Position numbers and translations under genes: made by a program
Origin: Deltaproteobacteria bacterium
Lineage (GTDB): Bacteria; Myxococcota_A; UBA9160; UBA6930
Assembly (NCBI GenBank): GCA_016875395.1
Contig: VGRF01000006.1
Location: forward strand, 99,751-163,750
Length of the DNA: 64,000 nt
Direction of reading: 5' to 3'
The notes under the pieces: generated by a model
The model's database searches: none
What the model was told of the DNA's origin: nothing
The model's input: only the letters and a program-made list of their open reading frames with translations
Shown here: one piece after another, positions 19,117 to 29,607 of the stretch
Layout of the letters: every line of letters begins with the position of its first letter
How positions within the stretch are numbered: the stretch's first letter is position 1

Positions 19117-19815
19117 GTGGCGCGCATCCTCGTGGTGGAGGACGAGGCGCACCTCGCCGAGGGCCTCGCGTTCAACCTCGAAGCCGAGGGCCACGAGGTC
19201 GAGGTGATCGGCGACGGCGCGGAGGCCGCTGCGCGCCTGACGCGAGAGCCCGCGCCCGACGCGGTCATCCTCGACGTGATGCTGCCGCACATGAGCGGCT
19301 TCGAGATCGCGCGGCGCACGCGCGCGTCGGGCAACTTCGTGCCGATCCTCATCCTCACCGCGAAGGACGAGAGCGGCGACATCGTGCGCGGCATCGAGGA
19401 AGGCGCGGACGATTACCTCACGAAGCCGTTCCGCTTGGGCGAGCTGCTCGTGCGCCTGCGCGCGCTGCTGCGACGCCGCAAGTGGGACAACGCTGCGGAC
19501 GAGCCGCAGGGCCTGCGCGAAGTCGCGTTCGGCAACGTCGTCGCGCGCCTCGATCGCCTCGAGCTCGCGACGCCGAGCGGCACGATCCAGCTCACGCCGC
19601 GCGAGGCAGCGCTGCTGCGCGAGCTGATCGTGCACGAGGGCGAGCCGGTCACGCGCGGCGAGCTGCTCGAGTCGGTGTGGGGCCTCAGGCCCGATACGCG
19701 CACGCGCGTCGTCGACAGCTTCATCGTGCGCCTGCGCCGCTACGTCGAGGCCGACCCCGCGAACCCGAAGCACATCGAGAGCGTGCGCGGACACGGGTAT
19801 CGCTTCGTGCGCTGA
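19117..19815 (+). CDS. OmpR/PhoB-family response regulator
   Basis: 232 residues from GTG at 19117, directly abutting the kinase stop. The receiver domain has VVEDE at the start, phospho-acceptor Asp in ILDVMLPHMSG, Thr in ILTAKD and Lys in TKPF. The winged-helix effector holds LTPREAALLRELI and RVVDSFIVRLRRYVE, ending in VRGHGYRFVR. It binds DNA as a dimer on phosphorylation by the upstream kinase. Targets are unknown. A strong hairpin 18 bp downstream may end the transcript. Confidence 0.94.
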   Translation: MARILVVEDEAHLAEGLAFNLEAEGHEVEVIGDGAEAAARLTREPAPDAVILDVMLPHMSGFEIARRTRASGNFVPILILTAKDESGDIVRGIEEGADDYLTKPFRLGELLVRLRALLRRRKWDNAADEPQGLREVAFGNVVARLDRLELATPSGTIQLTPREAALLRELIVHEGEPVTRGELLESVWGLRPDTRTRVVDSFIVRLRRYVEADPANPKHIESVRGHGYRFVR

Positions 19816-19833
19816 GGCAGCGACCGTCGCGAG

Positions 19834-19870
19834 GAATCGGAAGACGGCGTCTGACCCGATCTTCCGATTC
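19834..19870. repeat. Palindromic element with TCTGAC core, probable terminator
   Basis: An 11-bp perfect inverted repeat (GAATCGGAAGA at 19834-19844, TCTTCCGATTC at 19860-19870) encloses a loop containing GGCGTCTGACCC. It sits 18 bp after the response-regulator stop and before the PAC2 gene. The loop word is shared with hairpins at 43925 and 48966 whose arms differ, which suggests a dispersed palindrome family rather than a one-off terminator. Confidence 0.6.
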
Positions 19871-19914
19871 TCCCGAGCCGCGCGCCGCGCGCTCGCATCT
19901 GCAATGCTGCGCCC

Positions 19915-20697
19915 ATGTCCTCCCCCGAGATCCGCTTCGACGTCGAGCCCGCACTCGAAGCGCCCGCGCTGCTGCTCGCGTTCGAGGGCTGGAACGACGC
20001 GGGCGAGGCCGCCTCGAACGCGGCGCGCTTCATCGCCGACGCGCTCGGCGCCGCGCCGCTCGGCGAGCTCGACGGCGAGCACTACTACGACTTCACCGTG
20101 CAGCGCCCCGTCGTGCGCCAGAGCGAGGACGGCATGCGGCGCATCACCTGGCCGCGCTTCGCCTTCCAGTACGCGGTGATTCCCGGCCGCACCGAGCTCG
20201 TGATCGGCGTCGGCCCCGAGCCGAACCTGCACTGGCGCGCGTGGTGCGAGCAGCTCACGCGCCTCGCGAAGCGCCTCCGCGTCTCGCGTGTCGTGATCCT
20301 CGGCGCGTTCCTCGCCGACGTCGTCTACTCGCTGCCCGTGCACGTCACCGGCTTCGCGTGGCCGCCCGAGCGCATGGACGAGCTCGGCCTGCGCGCGAGC
20401 AACTACGAAGGCCCGACCGGAATCGTCGGGGTGTTAGGGAGCGTCTACCCCGAAGCCGGCTTCGAGACGGTGAGCTTCTGGGCCGGCCTGCCGCACTACA
20501 TCCCGCTCACGCCCAACGCGCGCGGCACGCTCGCGCTCGTGCAGCAGGCCGCGCGCTACCTCGACCTCCCGATCGACCGCACGCCGCTCGAGCGCGAAGC
20601 CGCCGAGTACGAGGGCAAGACCTCGGAGTTGGTGTCGCAGGATCCGCAGCTCGCGGAGTACGTACGCGAGCTGAAGAAGCGCGGGTTTGCGCAGTAG
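19915..20697 (+). CDS. PAC2-family protein
   Basis: 260 residues. The start LEAPALLLAFEGWNDAGEAASNAARF is typical of PAC2 proteins, which are related to a eukaryotic proteasome assembly chaperone. GAFLADVVYSLPVHVTG, YEGPTGIVGVL and SFWAGLPHYI also match. In bacteria these trimeric proteins have no settled role. Some actinobacterial members assist proteasome-linked processes, but no proteasome genes are visible here. Start at ATG 19915 follows a CCC-rich leader without a strong ribosome site. Monocistronic by position. Confidence 0.88.
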   Translation: MSSPEIRFDVEPALEAPALLLAFEGWNDAGEAASNAARFIADALGAAPLGELDGEHYYDFTVQRPVVRQSEDGMRRITWPRFAFQYAVIPGRTELVIGVGPEPNLHWRAWCEQLTRLAKRLRVSRVVILGAFLADVVYSLPVHVTGFAWPPERMDELGLRASNYEGPTGIVGVLGSVYPEAGFETVSFWAGLPHYIPLTPNARGTLALVQQAARYLDLPIDRTPLEREAAEYEGKTSELVSQDPQLAEYVRELKKRGFAQ

Positions 20698-20707
20698 AGC
20701 GATCGTG

Positions 20708-20911
20708 TTACGGCTGCTTCTCGATCGCGGGATCCGGGACTTCGAGGTCGCGACAGATCTTGCGGGCGAGGTGCTCGTTGATCTCGCGATGCCGTGGAAC
20801 TGACGACGACTTCCGCACGGCGCGATTTGCGTAGATCGAGTGTCGCCCACTCTCACGAAGGAGCGCGCAGCCGTGCGCCTCGAGGTGGGCGATGAGATCG
20901 CGCCGCTTCAC
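20708..20911 (-). CDS. hicA: HicA-type mRNA interferase toxin
   Basis: 67 residues from GTG, overlapping the hicB stop by 4 bases. It shows the HicA double-stranded RNA-binding-like fold: KRRDLIAHLEAHG, then the catalytic His in SGRHSIY, then VPRHREINEHLARKI. The toxin cleaves mRNA and is held inactive by HicB. The order antitoxin-then-toxin is the less common arrangement for hicAB, but is seen. Its stop codon TAA lies inside a copy of the TGTTACGG word. Confidence 0.85.
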   Translation of the reverse strand: MKRRDLIAHLEAHGCALLRESGRHSIYANRAVRKSSSVPRHREINEHLARKICRDLEVPDPAIEKQP

Positions 20912-21132
20912 CCGATCGCGATCTTGAGTGGCTCGCGAATGACCTCGCCATCGCTCGCTTCCTCGCGCGCCAGCTCGCGATTCGCTTCGAGCACGAGTTG
21001 CACGGCCTCGCGGAGATTTTCGCGCGCCTCGGAGAGCGTTGCGCCCTGAGTGTTCGCGCCAGGAAGCTCCTCGACGAACGCGATGTAGCCCTCCGGCACT
21101 TTCTTGAACACCGCTGTGAATCCGAGGTCCAT
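20908..21132 (-). CDS. hicB: HicB-type antitoxin
   Basis: 74 residues from ATG at 21132 with GGGAGG upstream; an earlier in-frame start at 21147 is less likely. It has the partial RNase H-like HicB fold: FKKVPEGYIAFVEELPGANTQGATLSEARENLREAV. It lacks an obvious C-terminal DNA-binding domain, as in the short HicB class, so autoregulation may need another factor. It is translationally coupled to hicA by a GTGA overlap. Confidence 0.85.
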   Translation of the reverse strand: MDLGFTAVFKKVPEGYIAFVEELPGANTQGATLSEARENLREAVQLVLEANRELAREEASDGEVIREPLKIAIG

Positions 21133-21225
21133 GGTTGCCTCCCGCACTACCGAAGCTAGCTGCCGCTGCAGCCGCCCGGTCCGCCGAAGATCGTCAAAGT
21201 TCGTCAGAACGTCACAACGCGCGCC

Positions 21226-21474
21226 TCACACCGCGATCGATTCCTCCACCAGCATCACCGGAATCCCTTCCTCCACCGGGTACAGCACGCGCCCATCTGC
21301 GCGGATCAGCGCCTCGGTCAGCTCCTTCTCCACGCGCGCACCGGAGCGGTTGTACGCGTTCTTAGCGCGAATCGAGTTGTTGATGGCGGCGAGCTGCGCG
21401 GCGCTCGCCTGAGCGACGGGCTGGCGCGTCTCGGGGCAGATCAGGATTGCGACGAGGTTCGGATCGACGGGCAT
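21226..21474 (-). CDS. Trm112/UPF0434-like small protein
   Basis: 82 residues from ATG at 21474. The N-terminal VAILICPETRQPV and the C-terminal GRVLYPVEEGIPVMLVEE match the Trm112/YcaR pattern, a zinc-ribbon-like protein that in eukaryotes and archaea activates methyltransferases. Only one cysteine is present where the family often has two CxxC-type pairs, so zinc binding may be lost. It lies 13 bp after the VOC gene on the same strand, in a run that also includes two acyl-CoA dehydrogenases. Confidence 0.75.
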   Translation of the reverse strand: MPVDPNLVAILICPETRQPVAQASAAQLAAINNSIRAKNAYNRSGARVEKELTEALIRADGRVLYPVEEGIPVMLVEESIAV

Positions 21475-21487
21475 GGAGTCTCCGCGG

Positions 21488-21844
21488 TCACTCGTTCTCG
21501 GTGACGAGGTGGATGATCGAGGCTGGGCTCGTGACCCAGAAGCCGGGGAAGCCGGGGCGCAGCGGCTCGATCGCATCGCAGCGCACGAAAGGCGTCTTCG
21601 CGAGCTGCTCCGCGGCGGCGTCCGCGTCGGGCACGATCAGCTCGAGCCACAGCTCGGCTTGGCTCAGGTTGTCCGGCGCGACGTGCAGGAAGCTCGTCCC
21701 CCACTGGAACACGACCGCACGAGCGGCTTCCGAGAGCACGGGGATGCCGAGTGCGCGGTACGCCTCGACGGTCGCCGCGAACTGATGCGCGGGCACCTTC
21801 AGCGCGAGGTTCTTGCCGCCGCGAAAGGCGGGCGCGTCGCTCAC
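21488..21844 (-). CDS. VOC-fold (glyoxalase/bleomycin-resistance-like) protein
   Basis: 118 residues from GTG at 21844, 4 bp after the preceding dehydrogenase stop. The layout (LALKVPAHQFAATVEAYRALG, WGTSFLHVAP, WLELIVPDADAAAEQL, GFPGFWVTSPASIIHLV) fits one VOC domain of paired beta-alpha-beta-beta-beta units. The usual metal ligands (His and Glu in the paired strands) are only partly apparent. The protein may therefore bind a small molecule rather than act as a glyoxalase. Confidence 0.7.
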   Translation of the reverse strand: MSDAPAFRGGKNLALKVPAHQFAATVEAYRALGIPVLSEAARAVVFQWGTSFLHVAPDNLSQAELWLELIVPDADAAAEQLAKTPFVRCDAIEPLRPGFPGFWVTSPASIIHLVTENE

Positions 21845-21848
21845 GGCG

Positions 21849-23078
<1,230 letters not shown>

Positions 23079-23097
23079 GAGGCGTCTCGGTGAGGGG

Positions 23098-24177
23098 TTA
23101 GACGAGCGCGATGCACTCGAAGGCGGCAAGGCCGCGGGCGTTGCGGAGGTGGAGCTCGGGCAGGTACTCGCGGATGTAGCCGTGACCGCCGAACACCTGG
23201 ACTGCGCCGTCGGCGGCGTCGAGGGCGATGCGCTTCACCTGGTTGATCGCGAGCGTGGCTTCGCGCAGCGCGTCGCCGCCTTGGTCGAGCTTCCACGCGG
23301 CTTCCCATACCAGTAGGCGCGCCGCGTCGATCTCGATCGCCATGTTCGCGAGCAGGAACGCGATCGCCTGCTTCTGCGCGATCTTGGTGCCGAAGGCCTC
23401 GCGCTCCTTCGCGTAGTCGCGCGCCACCTCGAAGGCCGCGCGCGCGACGCCGACGCCGCACGCGGCGAGCGCGGTGCGGCCGCGCGCAACGAGCGCGCGT
23501 GGGTCGAAGCGCGCGAGCTTTGCGCTCGCGGGCACGCGCACCGCGTTCAGCTTCACGTCGGCGAGCGGCAGCGCGCAGACGCCCATCGTCGCGTCGAGCG
23601 CAGCGGTGAGGCCCACGTCGGCGCGCGGCACGACGAACGCGCTCGCTGTGCCGCTCTCGCTCGCCGTCACGATCACGTTCGCGCCGCCCGGCAACCACGG
23701 CACGAGGCACTTCGCGCCGTCGAGCACGTAGTCGCTGCCGTCGCGGCGCGCAGTGGTCGCGGGCCGAAAGGGATCGCTGCCGATGCGCGGCTCGGCGACG
23801 CCGAGCGCGCCCGGCGTGAACGCGTCGCCGAGGAACGCGGGCAACAGCGCGCGCTGCTGCGCGTCGTCGCCGAAGTCGAGGGCGGGCAGCGCGCCGAGCG
23901 CGGGCGAGAGCGCCGCGAGCCCGAGCGCGAGGTCGCCCCACGCGAGCTCTTCCGCGATCAGCGCACTTGTTATGGCGCTGCGCGCGCCCCCGCCGCCGAA
24001 CGCCTCGGGCAGCGCGCTCGCGACGAGGCCGAGCTCGTGCGCGCGCGCGAGCACGTCCGCGGGCAGGATGCGCGCCTCCTCGCACTTGCGCGCGAGCGGG
24101 CGCAGCTCCTTCGCGGCGAACTCGCGCACCGTTTCGACGATGAGCGCTTGCTCCTCGGTCGGCGTGAAATCGATCAT
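23098..24177 (-). CDS. Acyl-CoA dehydrogenase-family protein
   Basis: 359 residues. N-terminal DFTPTEEQALIVETVREFAAKELRP is the standard opening. GVAEPRIGSDPFRP holds the flavin-loop motif in altered form. The C-terminal FGGHGYIREY and an ending with Glu in A-F-E-C are consistent with a late catalytic Glu. It is shorter and more divergent than its downstream neighbour. Pairs like this are often heterotetramers acting on steroid or branched acyl-CoAs; that reading is inference. Confidence 0.88.
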   Translation of the reverse strand: MIDFTPTEEQALIVETVREFAAKELRPLARKCEEARILPADVLARAHELGLVASALPEAFGGGGARSAITSALIAEELAWGDLALGLAALSPALGALPALDFGDDAQQRALLPAFLGDAFTPGALGVAEPRIGSDPFRPATTARRDGSDYVLDGAKCLVPWLPGGANVIVTASESGTASAFVVPRADVGLTAALDATMGVCALPLADVKLNAVRVPASAKLARFDPRALVARGRTALAACGVGVARAAFEVARDYAKEREAFGTKIAQKQAIAFLLANMAIEIDAARLLVWEAAWKLDQGGDALREATLAINQVKRIALDAADGAVQVFGGHGYIREYLPELHLRNARGLAAFECIALV

Positions 24178-24396
24178 CGGCTCCTCGGCCTGGCTTCGAA
24201 CGAGAGGGCGAGTCTACCCGCGTGCGCCGCTGGCGAAGTGCGCTCCAAGTCCGTCGAAAACCACGCATTGGTGCGTTGAACTGCCAAAACGAAGGCGCTA
24301 GAAAGCGCGCGCCATTTCGACCGGTACTGCGCGAGCCGTGGCAGTCGAGTGCGCACCACCGAACGTCAGCCATAGAGGGGGCGCGTCGTACATCGC
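24178..24396. promoter_or_regulatory. Divergent promoter region of the actABCDEF operon
   Basis: 219 bp between the acyl-CoA dehydrogenase start and actA. It must carry the complex III operon promoter. The least GC-rich part is 24250-24300 (GAAAACCACGC, CCAAAACGAAGG). An AGGGGG ribosome site lies about 18 nt before the actA ATG, further than usual. No operator repeat is evident. Confidence 0.4.
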
Positions 24397-25140
24397 ATGG
24401 GTTTCCATCGCCCTCCCCGAACGTTGCTCGTCGTCTCTGCACTCTCGTTGGCCGCCGCTGCGGCGCTGTTCTTCGCGCCCGGTCTTGCCGGCACCGCTTC
24501 CGCGCAGGCGCCGCTCGTCGCGGACAGCGTGTGCCGCGCGCACGAGCTGAAGGCCATGAAGGCCGCGAACCCGGAGCTCGAGATCGAGATCCCGGAGCAA
24601 TTCAACAGGGACTACCCGACCCAGAAGGCGTGCGACTCGCACAAGGCGGCTCTGGTGGTCGACGAGGCGACGGGCCCGGTCCAGCCCATCCCCTTCAGCC
24701 ACAAGCACCACGCCGGCGACTGGCAGATCGACTGCATGTACTGCCACAGCGGAACCGATCGCTCCCGCGCCGCAGGCGTGCCCTCGGTCGAGCTGTGCAT
24801 GGGCTGCCACCTGCAGTTCCCGGCGGAGTACGACGAGCTCTCGGGCATCCAGACGCTGAAGAAGCACTGGGAAGAGGGCACCACGATCGAGTGGACGCAG
24901 ATCCACCGCCTGCCCGAGCACGTGAAGTTCCAGCACCAGGCGCACGTGCGGCGCACGGACCTCGGCTTCAACTGCCAGACCTGCCACGGCCCGGTCGAGA
25001 CCATGGACAAGGTGATGCTGACCAAAGACACGAAGTGGTGGCCCTGGGGCCTGCCGACGCAGAAGCTCGAGATGGGCTGGTGCATCCAGTGCCACCGGGA
25101 CAACGGCGCGTCGCAAGACTGCCTGACCTGCCACTACTAG
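24397..25140 (+). CDS. actA: Alternative complex III pentahaem cytochrome c (ActA)
   Basis: 247 residues. An N-terminal transmembrane or signal segment (ALSLAAAAALFFAPGLAG) precedes a domain with five CxxCH haem sites: CMYCH, CMGCH, CQTCH, CIQCH and CLTCH, plus axial His candidates in FSHKHH and FQHQAH. Five haems is the number known for ActA. It sits on the periplasmic face of the quinol-oxidising complex and passes electrons outward. First gene of a six-gene operon. Confidence 0.95.
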   Translation: MGFHRPPRTLLVVSALSLAAAAALFFAPGLAGTASAQAPLVADSVCRAHELKAMKAANPELEIEIPEQFNRDYPTQKACDSHKAALVVDEATGPVQPIPFSHKHHAGDWQIDCMYCHSGTDRSRAAGVPSVELCMGCHLQFPAEYDELSGIQTLKKHWEEGTTIEWTQIHRLPEHVKFQHQAHVRRTDLGFNCQTCHGPVETMDKVMLTKDTKWWPWGLPTQKLEMGWCIQCHRDNGASQDCLTCHY

Positions 25141-25183
25141 AACTGGGTCCGAGCCACGCCAATCCGGCGAGGGATGACTTGCA

Positions 25184-28100
25184 ATGCCTGAGATCGCACG
25201 TCGAGATTTTCTGAAGCTGGTGGGCGTGGGCGCGAGTGGCGCAGCCGCTGCCGGCTGCGCGGAGAAGGTCGAGCAGCTGATCCCGTACGTGGTTCAGCCC
25301 GAGGAGATCACCCCCGGCAACGCGGTGTACTACGCGTCGTCGTGCACCGAGTGCTCCGTCGGCTGCGGCATCGTGGTGAAGACGCGCGAAGGGCGCCCGA
25401 TCAAGCTCGAGGGCAACCCCGAGAACCCGATCAACAAGGGCAAGCTGTGCAGCAAGGCGCAGGCGAGCGTCGGCCGCACCTACTCGCCGGATCGGCACAA
25501 GGGCCCGATGAAGCGCGACGCGAACGGTGCGCTGCAGCCGATCGCGTGGGCGGATGCGATCGCGGAAGTCGCCGCGGCGGTGAGGGCGAACCCGGCGGGC
25601 ACGGCGGTGCTCGGTGGCGACCCGGGCGCGACGGCTGGCGACGTGATCGCGCAGATCGTGGCCGCGCTCGGCGCGAAGAGCGCGACGTACATGCCGTTCA
25701 GCGGGGAGTCGCTGCGCGAGGCGACGCGCCTCGTGTTCGGCGTCGCGAGCGAGCCGATCTTCGATCTCTCGGGCGCAGACCTGATCGTCGACTTCGGCGC
25801 CGAGTCGCTCGAGAGCGGCCCCTCGCCCGTGGAGCATCAGCGCCAATGGGCGGAAGCGCGTGACATCGACGCGCACTCGCACGACGGCGGCGCGCGTCTC
25901 GTGTACGTGGGCTCGCGGCTCTCGCTCACCGCGTCGTCCTCGGACCAGTGGCTCGCGGCCCGGCCGGGCAGCGAGGGCATCCTCGCGCTCGCGCTAGCAC
26001 GCGCGGTCGTTGCGGCGCAGGGCGCCGAGAGCCCGAACGCGGCGCTCGCGAGCGGCGCACTCGCCGGGTTCGACGCGGATTCGGCGGCCGCCGCGACGGA
26101 CGTGCCCGCGGAGACGATCACGAAGCTCGGCGGCGCGCTCGCGAAGGCGAAGAGCGCGGTCGCGCTGCCGCCCGGCGTCGCCGTCACGAGCCGCAAGGCC
26201 GTCGGCGCGAACGCGGCGGTGCTCGTGCTGAACCAAGTGCTCGGCGCGGTCGGGCGCTCGGTCACGGTTCCTGCCGAGGTCGCGAACGCGAAGTCGCGCG
26301 CGAAGTACCGCGACGTGATCGCGCTCGTCGAGCAGATGAAGGCCGGCGCGATCAGCGTGCTGATCGTGCACGACAGCAATCCCGTCTACTCGCTGCCGAA
26401 GGGCGTGGGCTTCGCCGACGCGCTCGCGAAGGTGCCGCTCGTGGTGTCGCTCGCGACCGCAGCCGACGAGACCAGCGCGAAGGCGCATCTCGTGCTGCCG
26501 AATCACGCGCCGCTCGAGTCGTGGGGCGACGTTCGCCCGCATTCGGGTGTGCGCGGCGTGATGCAGCCCGCGTTCAGTCCGCTCTACGACACGAAGGCAG
26601 CGGCCGACACGCTGCTCGAGATTGCGCGCGCTGCCGGCGCCGCGGTCCCGACGGGCACGTTCCAGTCGCTCGTGAATGCGGCGTGGGCCGACACCGACTC
26701 GCGCGCGGCGCTCCAGCGCGGCGGCGTGTTCGAGGCGGCGACGCCCGCTGCGAACGCGGTGTTCGACGCCAGCAAGGTCGACGCGGCCGCTCCGGAGCTC
26801 GCCGGCGGCGGCGACATGACCGTGCTCGCGTTCCCGCACATCGCGCTCGGCGACGGCCGCGGCGCCTCGCTCGGCCTCCTGCAAGAGATCCCCGACGCCG
26901 TCACGCACGTGCTGTGGGAGAGCTGGGCGGAGATCAGCCTCGCGGCCGCGGCGCGGCTCGGCGTGGAGAACGGCGACATCCTCAAGGTGGCGACCGCCGC
27001 GGGTGAGATCGAAGTCGCGGCCTTCGTGCGCGGCGGCATTCGCGACGACGTGATCGCGATCCCGACCGGTCAGGGCCACACGGTTGGCCTGTTCGCCTCG
27101 AAGGAGAACGACGGGCTGCCCGGCACGCCGCGCGGCGTGAACGTGGCGGATCTGCTCGCCGGCACCACCGACGAAGCGGGCGGTCAGGCTTGGCTCACGG
27201 AGAAGGCGTCGGTCTCGAACACGGGCCGCCATCGCCGGCTGCCGATGCTGCAGTTCTCCGACAACAAGCGCGGCCGGCAGCTCGGCGAGGTGATGACGCT
27301 CGCGGCGCTGAACGGTCACGACGAACATCACGGCGACGACCACCACGGCTCACACGAGATCATCAAGGAGTACGACCCGGCAGACGACGCCGCCGACGCC
27401 GAGTACGCCGCGACCTTCCAGGCGCGCGGCGAGAAGAGCGTCAAGGAATCGCCCTACCGCTGGGGCATGACGGTCGATCTCGACAAGTGCACGGGCTGCA
27501 GCGCCTGCATCACGGCTTGTTACGTCGAGAACAACATCCCCGTCGTCGGCGAAGCCGAGATCCGCATGGTGCGCCCGATGACCTGGCTGCGCATCGACCG
27601 CTGGATCGGCGACGGCTTCACCGATTTCGGCAACGAGATGGGCCGCATCCAGATCGCGCCGAGCACGGAGAAGCTCGGCGAGGTCGACGTGCGCAACGCG
27701 CCCATCATGTGCCAGCAGTGCGGCGCGGCGCCGTGCGAACCGGTCTGCCCCGTGATCGCGACCTACCACAACGAGGAAGGTCTCAACGGGATGATTTATA
27801 ACCGCTGCATCGGCACGCGGTACTGCGCCAACAACTGCCCGTACAAGGTCCGCCGCTTCAACTACTACGACAACCAGATCACGAAGTGGCCCACGCCGAT
27901 GGAGCTCGGGCTGAATCCCGACGTGACCGTGCGCGGCCAGGGCGTGATGGAGAAGTGCACGTTCTGCGTGCAGCGCATCCAGGGCGCACGGCAGGAAGCG
28001 AAGAACGCGCGCGGTGTCGACGCGCAGATCGCCGACGGCGCGGTGCAGACCGCGTGTCAGCAGACCTGTCCGTCGAACGCGATCGCGTTCGGCAACCTGC

Positions 28101-28225
28101 GCGACGACGCGAGCGCGGTCTCGCAGAAGGCCGACTCGAAGCGCGGCTACCACGCACTCCACGTTCTCAACACTCGGCCCGCCGTGACGTACCTGTCGAA
28201 GGTCGTCCGCGGGCCCGCGGTCTGA
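25184..28225 (+). CDS. actB: Alternative complex III iron-sulfur protein (ActB)
   Basis: 1,013 residues. A twin-arginine-like start (RRDFLKLVG) leads to a lipobox-like AAGC. The first about 700 residues are a molybdopterin-oxidoreductase-like domain that in ActB holds no molybdopterin. Its N-terminal cysteines (CTECSVGC, LCSK) can ligate a cluster. The last 270 residues are a four-cluster ferredoxin-like domain with CTGCSACITACY, CQQCGAAPCEPVCP, CIGTRYCANNCPY and CTFCVQRI. A His/Asp-rich linker (GHDEHHGDDHHG) joins them. It relays electrons from the membrane subunit to the haem subunits. Confidence 0.95.
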   Translation: MPEIARRDFLKLVGVGASGAAAAGCAEKVEQLIPYVVQPEEITPGNAVYYASSCTECSVGCGIVVKTREGRPIKLEGNPENPINKGKLCSKAQASVGRTYSPDRHKGPMKRDANGALQPIAWADAIAEVAAAVRANPAGTAVLGGDPGATAGDVIAQIVAALGAKSATYMPFSGESLREATRLVFGVASEPIFDLSGADLIVDFGAESLESGPSPVEHQRQWAEARDIDAHSHDGGARLVYVGSRLSLTASSSDQWLAARPGSEGILALALARAVVAAQGAESPNAALASGALAGFDADSAAAATDVPAETITKLGGALAKAKSAVALPPGVAVTSRKAVGANAAVLVLNQVLGAVGRSVTVPAEVANAKSRAKYRDVIALVEQMKAGAISVLIVHDSNPVYSLPKGVGFADALAKVPLVVSLATAADETSAKAHLVLPNHAPLESWGDVRPHSGVRGVMQPAFSPLYDTKAAADTLLEIARAAGAAVPTGTFQSLVNAAWADTDSRAALQRGGVFEAATPAANAVFDASKVDAAAPELAGGGDMTVLAFPHIALGDGRGASLGLLQEIPDAVTHVLWESWAEISLAAAARLGVENGDILKVATAAGEIEVAAFVRGGIRDDVIAIPTGQGHTVGLFASKENDGLPGTPRGVNVADLLAGTTDEAGGQAWLTEKASVSNTGRHRRLPMLQFSDNKRGRQLGEVMTLAALNGHDEHHGDDHHGSHEIIKEYDPADDAADAEYAATFQARGEKSVKESPYRWGMTVDLDKCTGCSACITACYVENNIPVVGEAEIRMVRPMTWLRIDRWIGDGFTDFGNEMGRIQIAPSTEKLGEVDVRNAPIMCQQCGAAPCEPVCPVIATYHNEEGLNGMIYNRCIGTRYCANNCPYKVRRFNYYDNQITKWPTPMELGLNPDVTVRGQGVMEKCTFCVQRIQGARQEAKNARGVDAQIADGAVQTACQQTCPSNAIAFGNLRDDASAVSQKADSKRGYHALHVLNTRPAVTYLSKVVRGPAV

Positions 28226-28235
28226 GGGGCCCTCG

Positions 28236-29606
28236 ATGACGCCGCCGCCTATCTCAGTTGCTGAAGCGATGACCCCGGTCGCGAAGCCCGGCGACTCGAA
28301 GATCAACCGCGATCTGCTGGGCGTGATGGAAGGCGTCTCGGTCGGCTGGCTGGTGCTGCTGCACCTCGCCGTCGGCACCGTGATCGCCGCAGGCGCCGTC
28401 TGGGTCTATCAGGTCTACGCGGGCCTCGGCATCGCCGGCTACACGCACCCGGTCTTCTGGGGCGTCTACATCGTCACGTTCGTGTTCTGGGTCGGCATCG
28501 CGCACGCCGGCACGCTGATCAGCGCGATCCTCTACTTGTTCCGCGCGAAGTGGCGCAACGCGATCAACCGCGGCGCCGAAGCGATGACGGTGTTCGCGGT
28601 GCTCACGGCCGCGCAGTTCCTCGGCATCCACGTCGGCCGCATGTGGAAGTCGTACTTCATCCTCCCGTACCCCAATCAGCGCGGCCTGTGGGTGAACTTC
28701 CGCTCGCCGCTCGAGTGGGACACGTTCGCGATCTCGACCTACGCCACGATCTCGATCGTCTTCTTCTTCATCGGCCTGATCCCCGACCTCGCGATCGCGC
28801 GCGACCGCGCGACGGGCCTGCGCAAGCTGATCTACACCGCGCTCGCGCTCGGCTGGCAGGGCACCTCGCGCCAGTGGAAGGCGCACTCGCGCTCGGTGCT
28901 GCACCTCTCCGGCCTCGCGACGCCGCTCGTGCTCTCGGTGCACAGCGTCGTGTCCTGGGACTTCGCGATGTCGATCGTGCCCGGCTGGCACGCGACGATC
29001 TTTGCCCCGTACTTCGTCGCGGGCGCGATCTTCTCCGGCTTCGCGATGGTGCTGACGGTGATGATCCCGTTCCGCCGCATCTACGGCCTCGAGGAATACA
29101 TCACCGACTACCACTTCGAGAACATGACGCGCTTCTTGTTATTGACGTCGTGGATCGTCGGGTACGCCTACGGAATCGAGTACTTCATCGCCTGGTACAG
29201 CGGCGTCGAAGCCGAGCAGACCTCGTTCTGGCTGCGCCTCACGGGCCCGTACTGGTTCTCGACCTGGACGATGATCGTCTGCAACGTCGTCTTCCCACAG
29301 GTCTTCTGGTTCAAACAAGCGCGCACGCACCTGCCGACGATCTTCATCGTGTCGACGTTCATCAATATCGGCATGTGGTTCGAGCGCTACGTCATCATCA
29401 TCACGTCGCTCTCGCGCGAGTACGACCCGGCGGTCTGGAACATCTACACGCCGAGCTGGCCCGAGCTGGTCATCTTCGCGGGCTCGTTCGGGTTCTTCGC
29501 GCAGTTCATCCTGCTCTTCATCAAGGGCGCGCCCTTCATCGCCATCGCCGAGGTGAAGGAGCTGGCGATTCACGAGCGGGCGCACGCGAAGCAGGGGGCG
29601 CACTGA
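28236..29606 (+). CDS. actC: Alternative complex III membrane subunit, NrfD/PsrC-like (ActC)
   Basis: 456 residues with about ten hydrophobic helices. It belongs to the NrfD/PsrC fold that binds quinol, shown by the long helices FWGVYIVTFVFWVGIAHAG and the conserved W-R/N loops. Family knowledge places a quinol site and a proton path in this subunit. Ten bases separate it from actB and one base from actD. Confidence 0.94.
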   Translation: MTPPPISVAEAMTPVAKPGDSKINRDLLGVMEGVSVGWLVLLHLAVGTVIAAGAVWVYQVYAGLGIAGYTHPVFWGVYIVTFVFWVGIAHAGTLISAILYLFRAKWRNAINRGAEAMTVFAVLTAAQFLGIHVGRMWKSYFILPYPNQRGLWVNFRSPLEWDTFAISTYATISIVFFFIGLIPDLAIARDRATGLRKLIYTALALGWQGTSRQWKAHSRSVLHLSGLATPLVLSVHSVVSWDFAMSIVPGWHATIFAPYFVAGAIFSGFAMVLTVMIPFRRIYGLEEYITDYHFENMTRFLLLTSWIVGYAYGIEYFIAWYSGVEAEQTSFWLRLTGPYWFSTWTMIVCNVVFPQVFWFKQARTHLPTIFIVSTFINIGMWFERYVIIITSLSREYDPAVWNIYTPSWPELVIFAGSFGFFAQFILLFIKGAPFIAIAEVKELAIHERAHAKQGAH

Positions 29607-29607
29607 G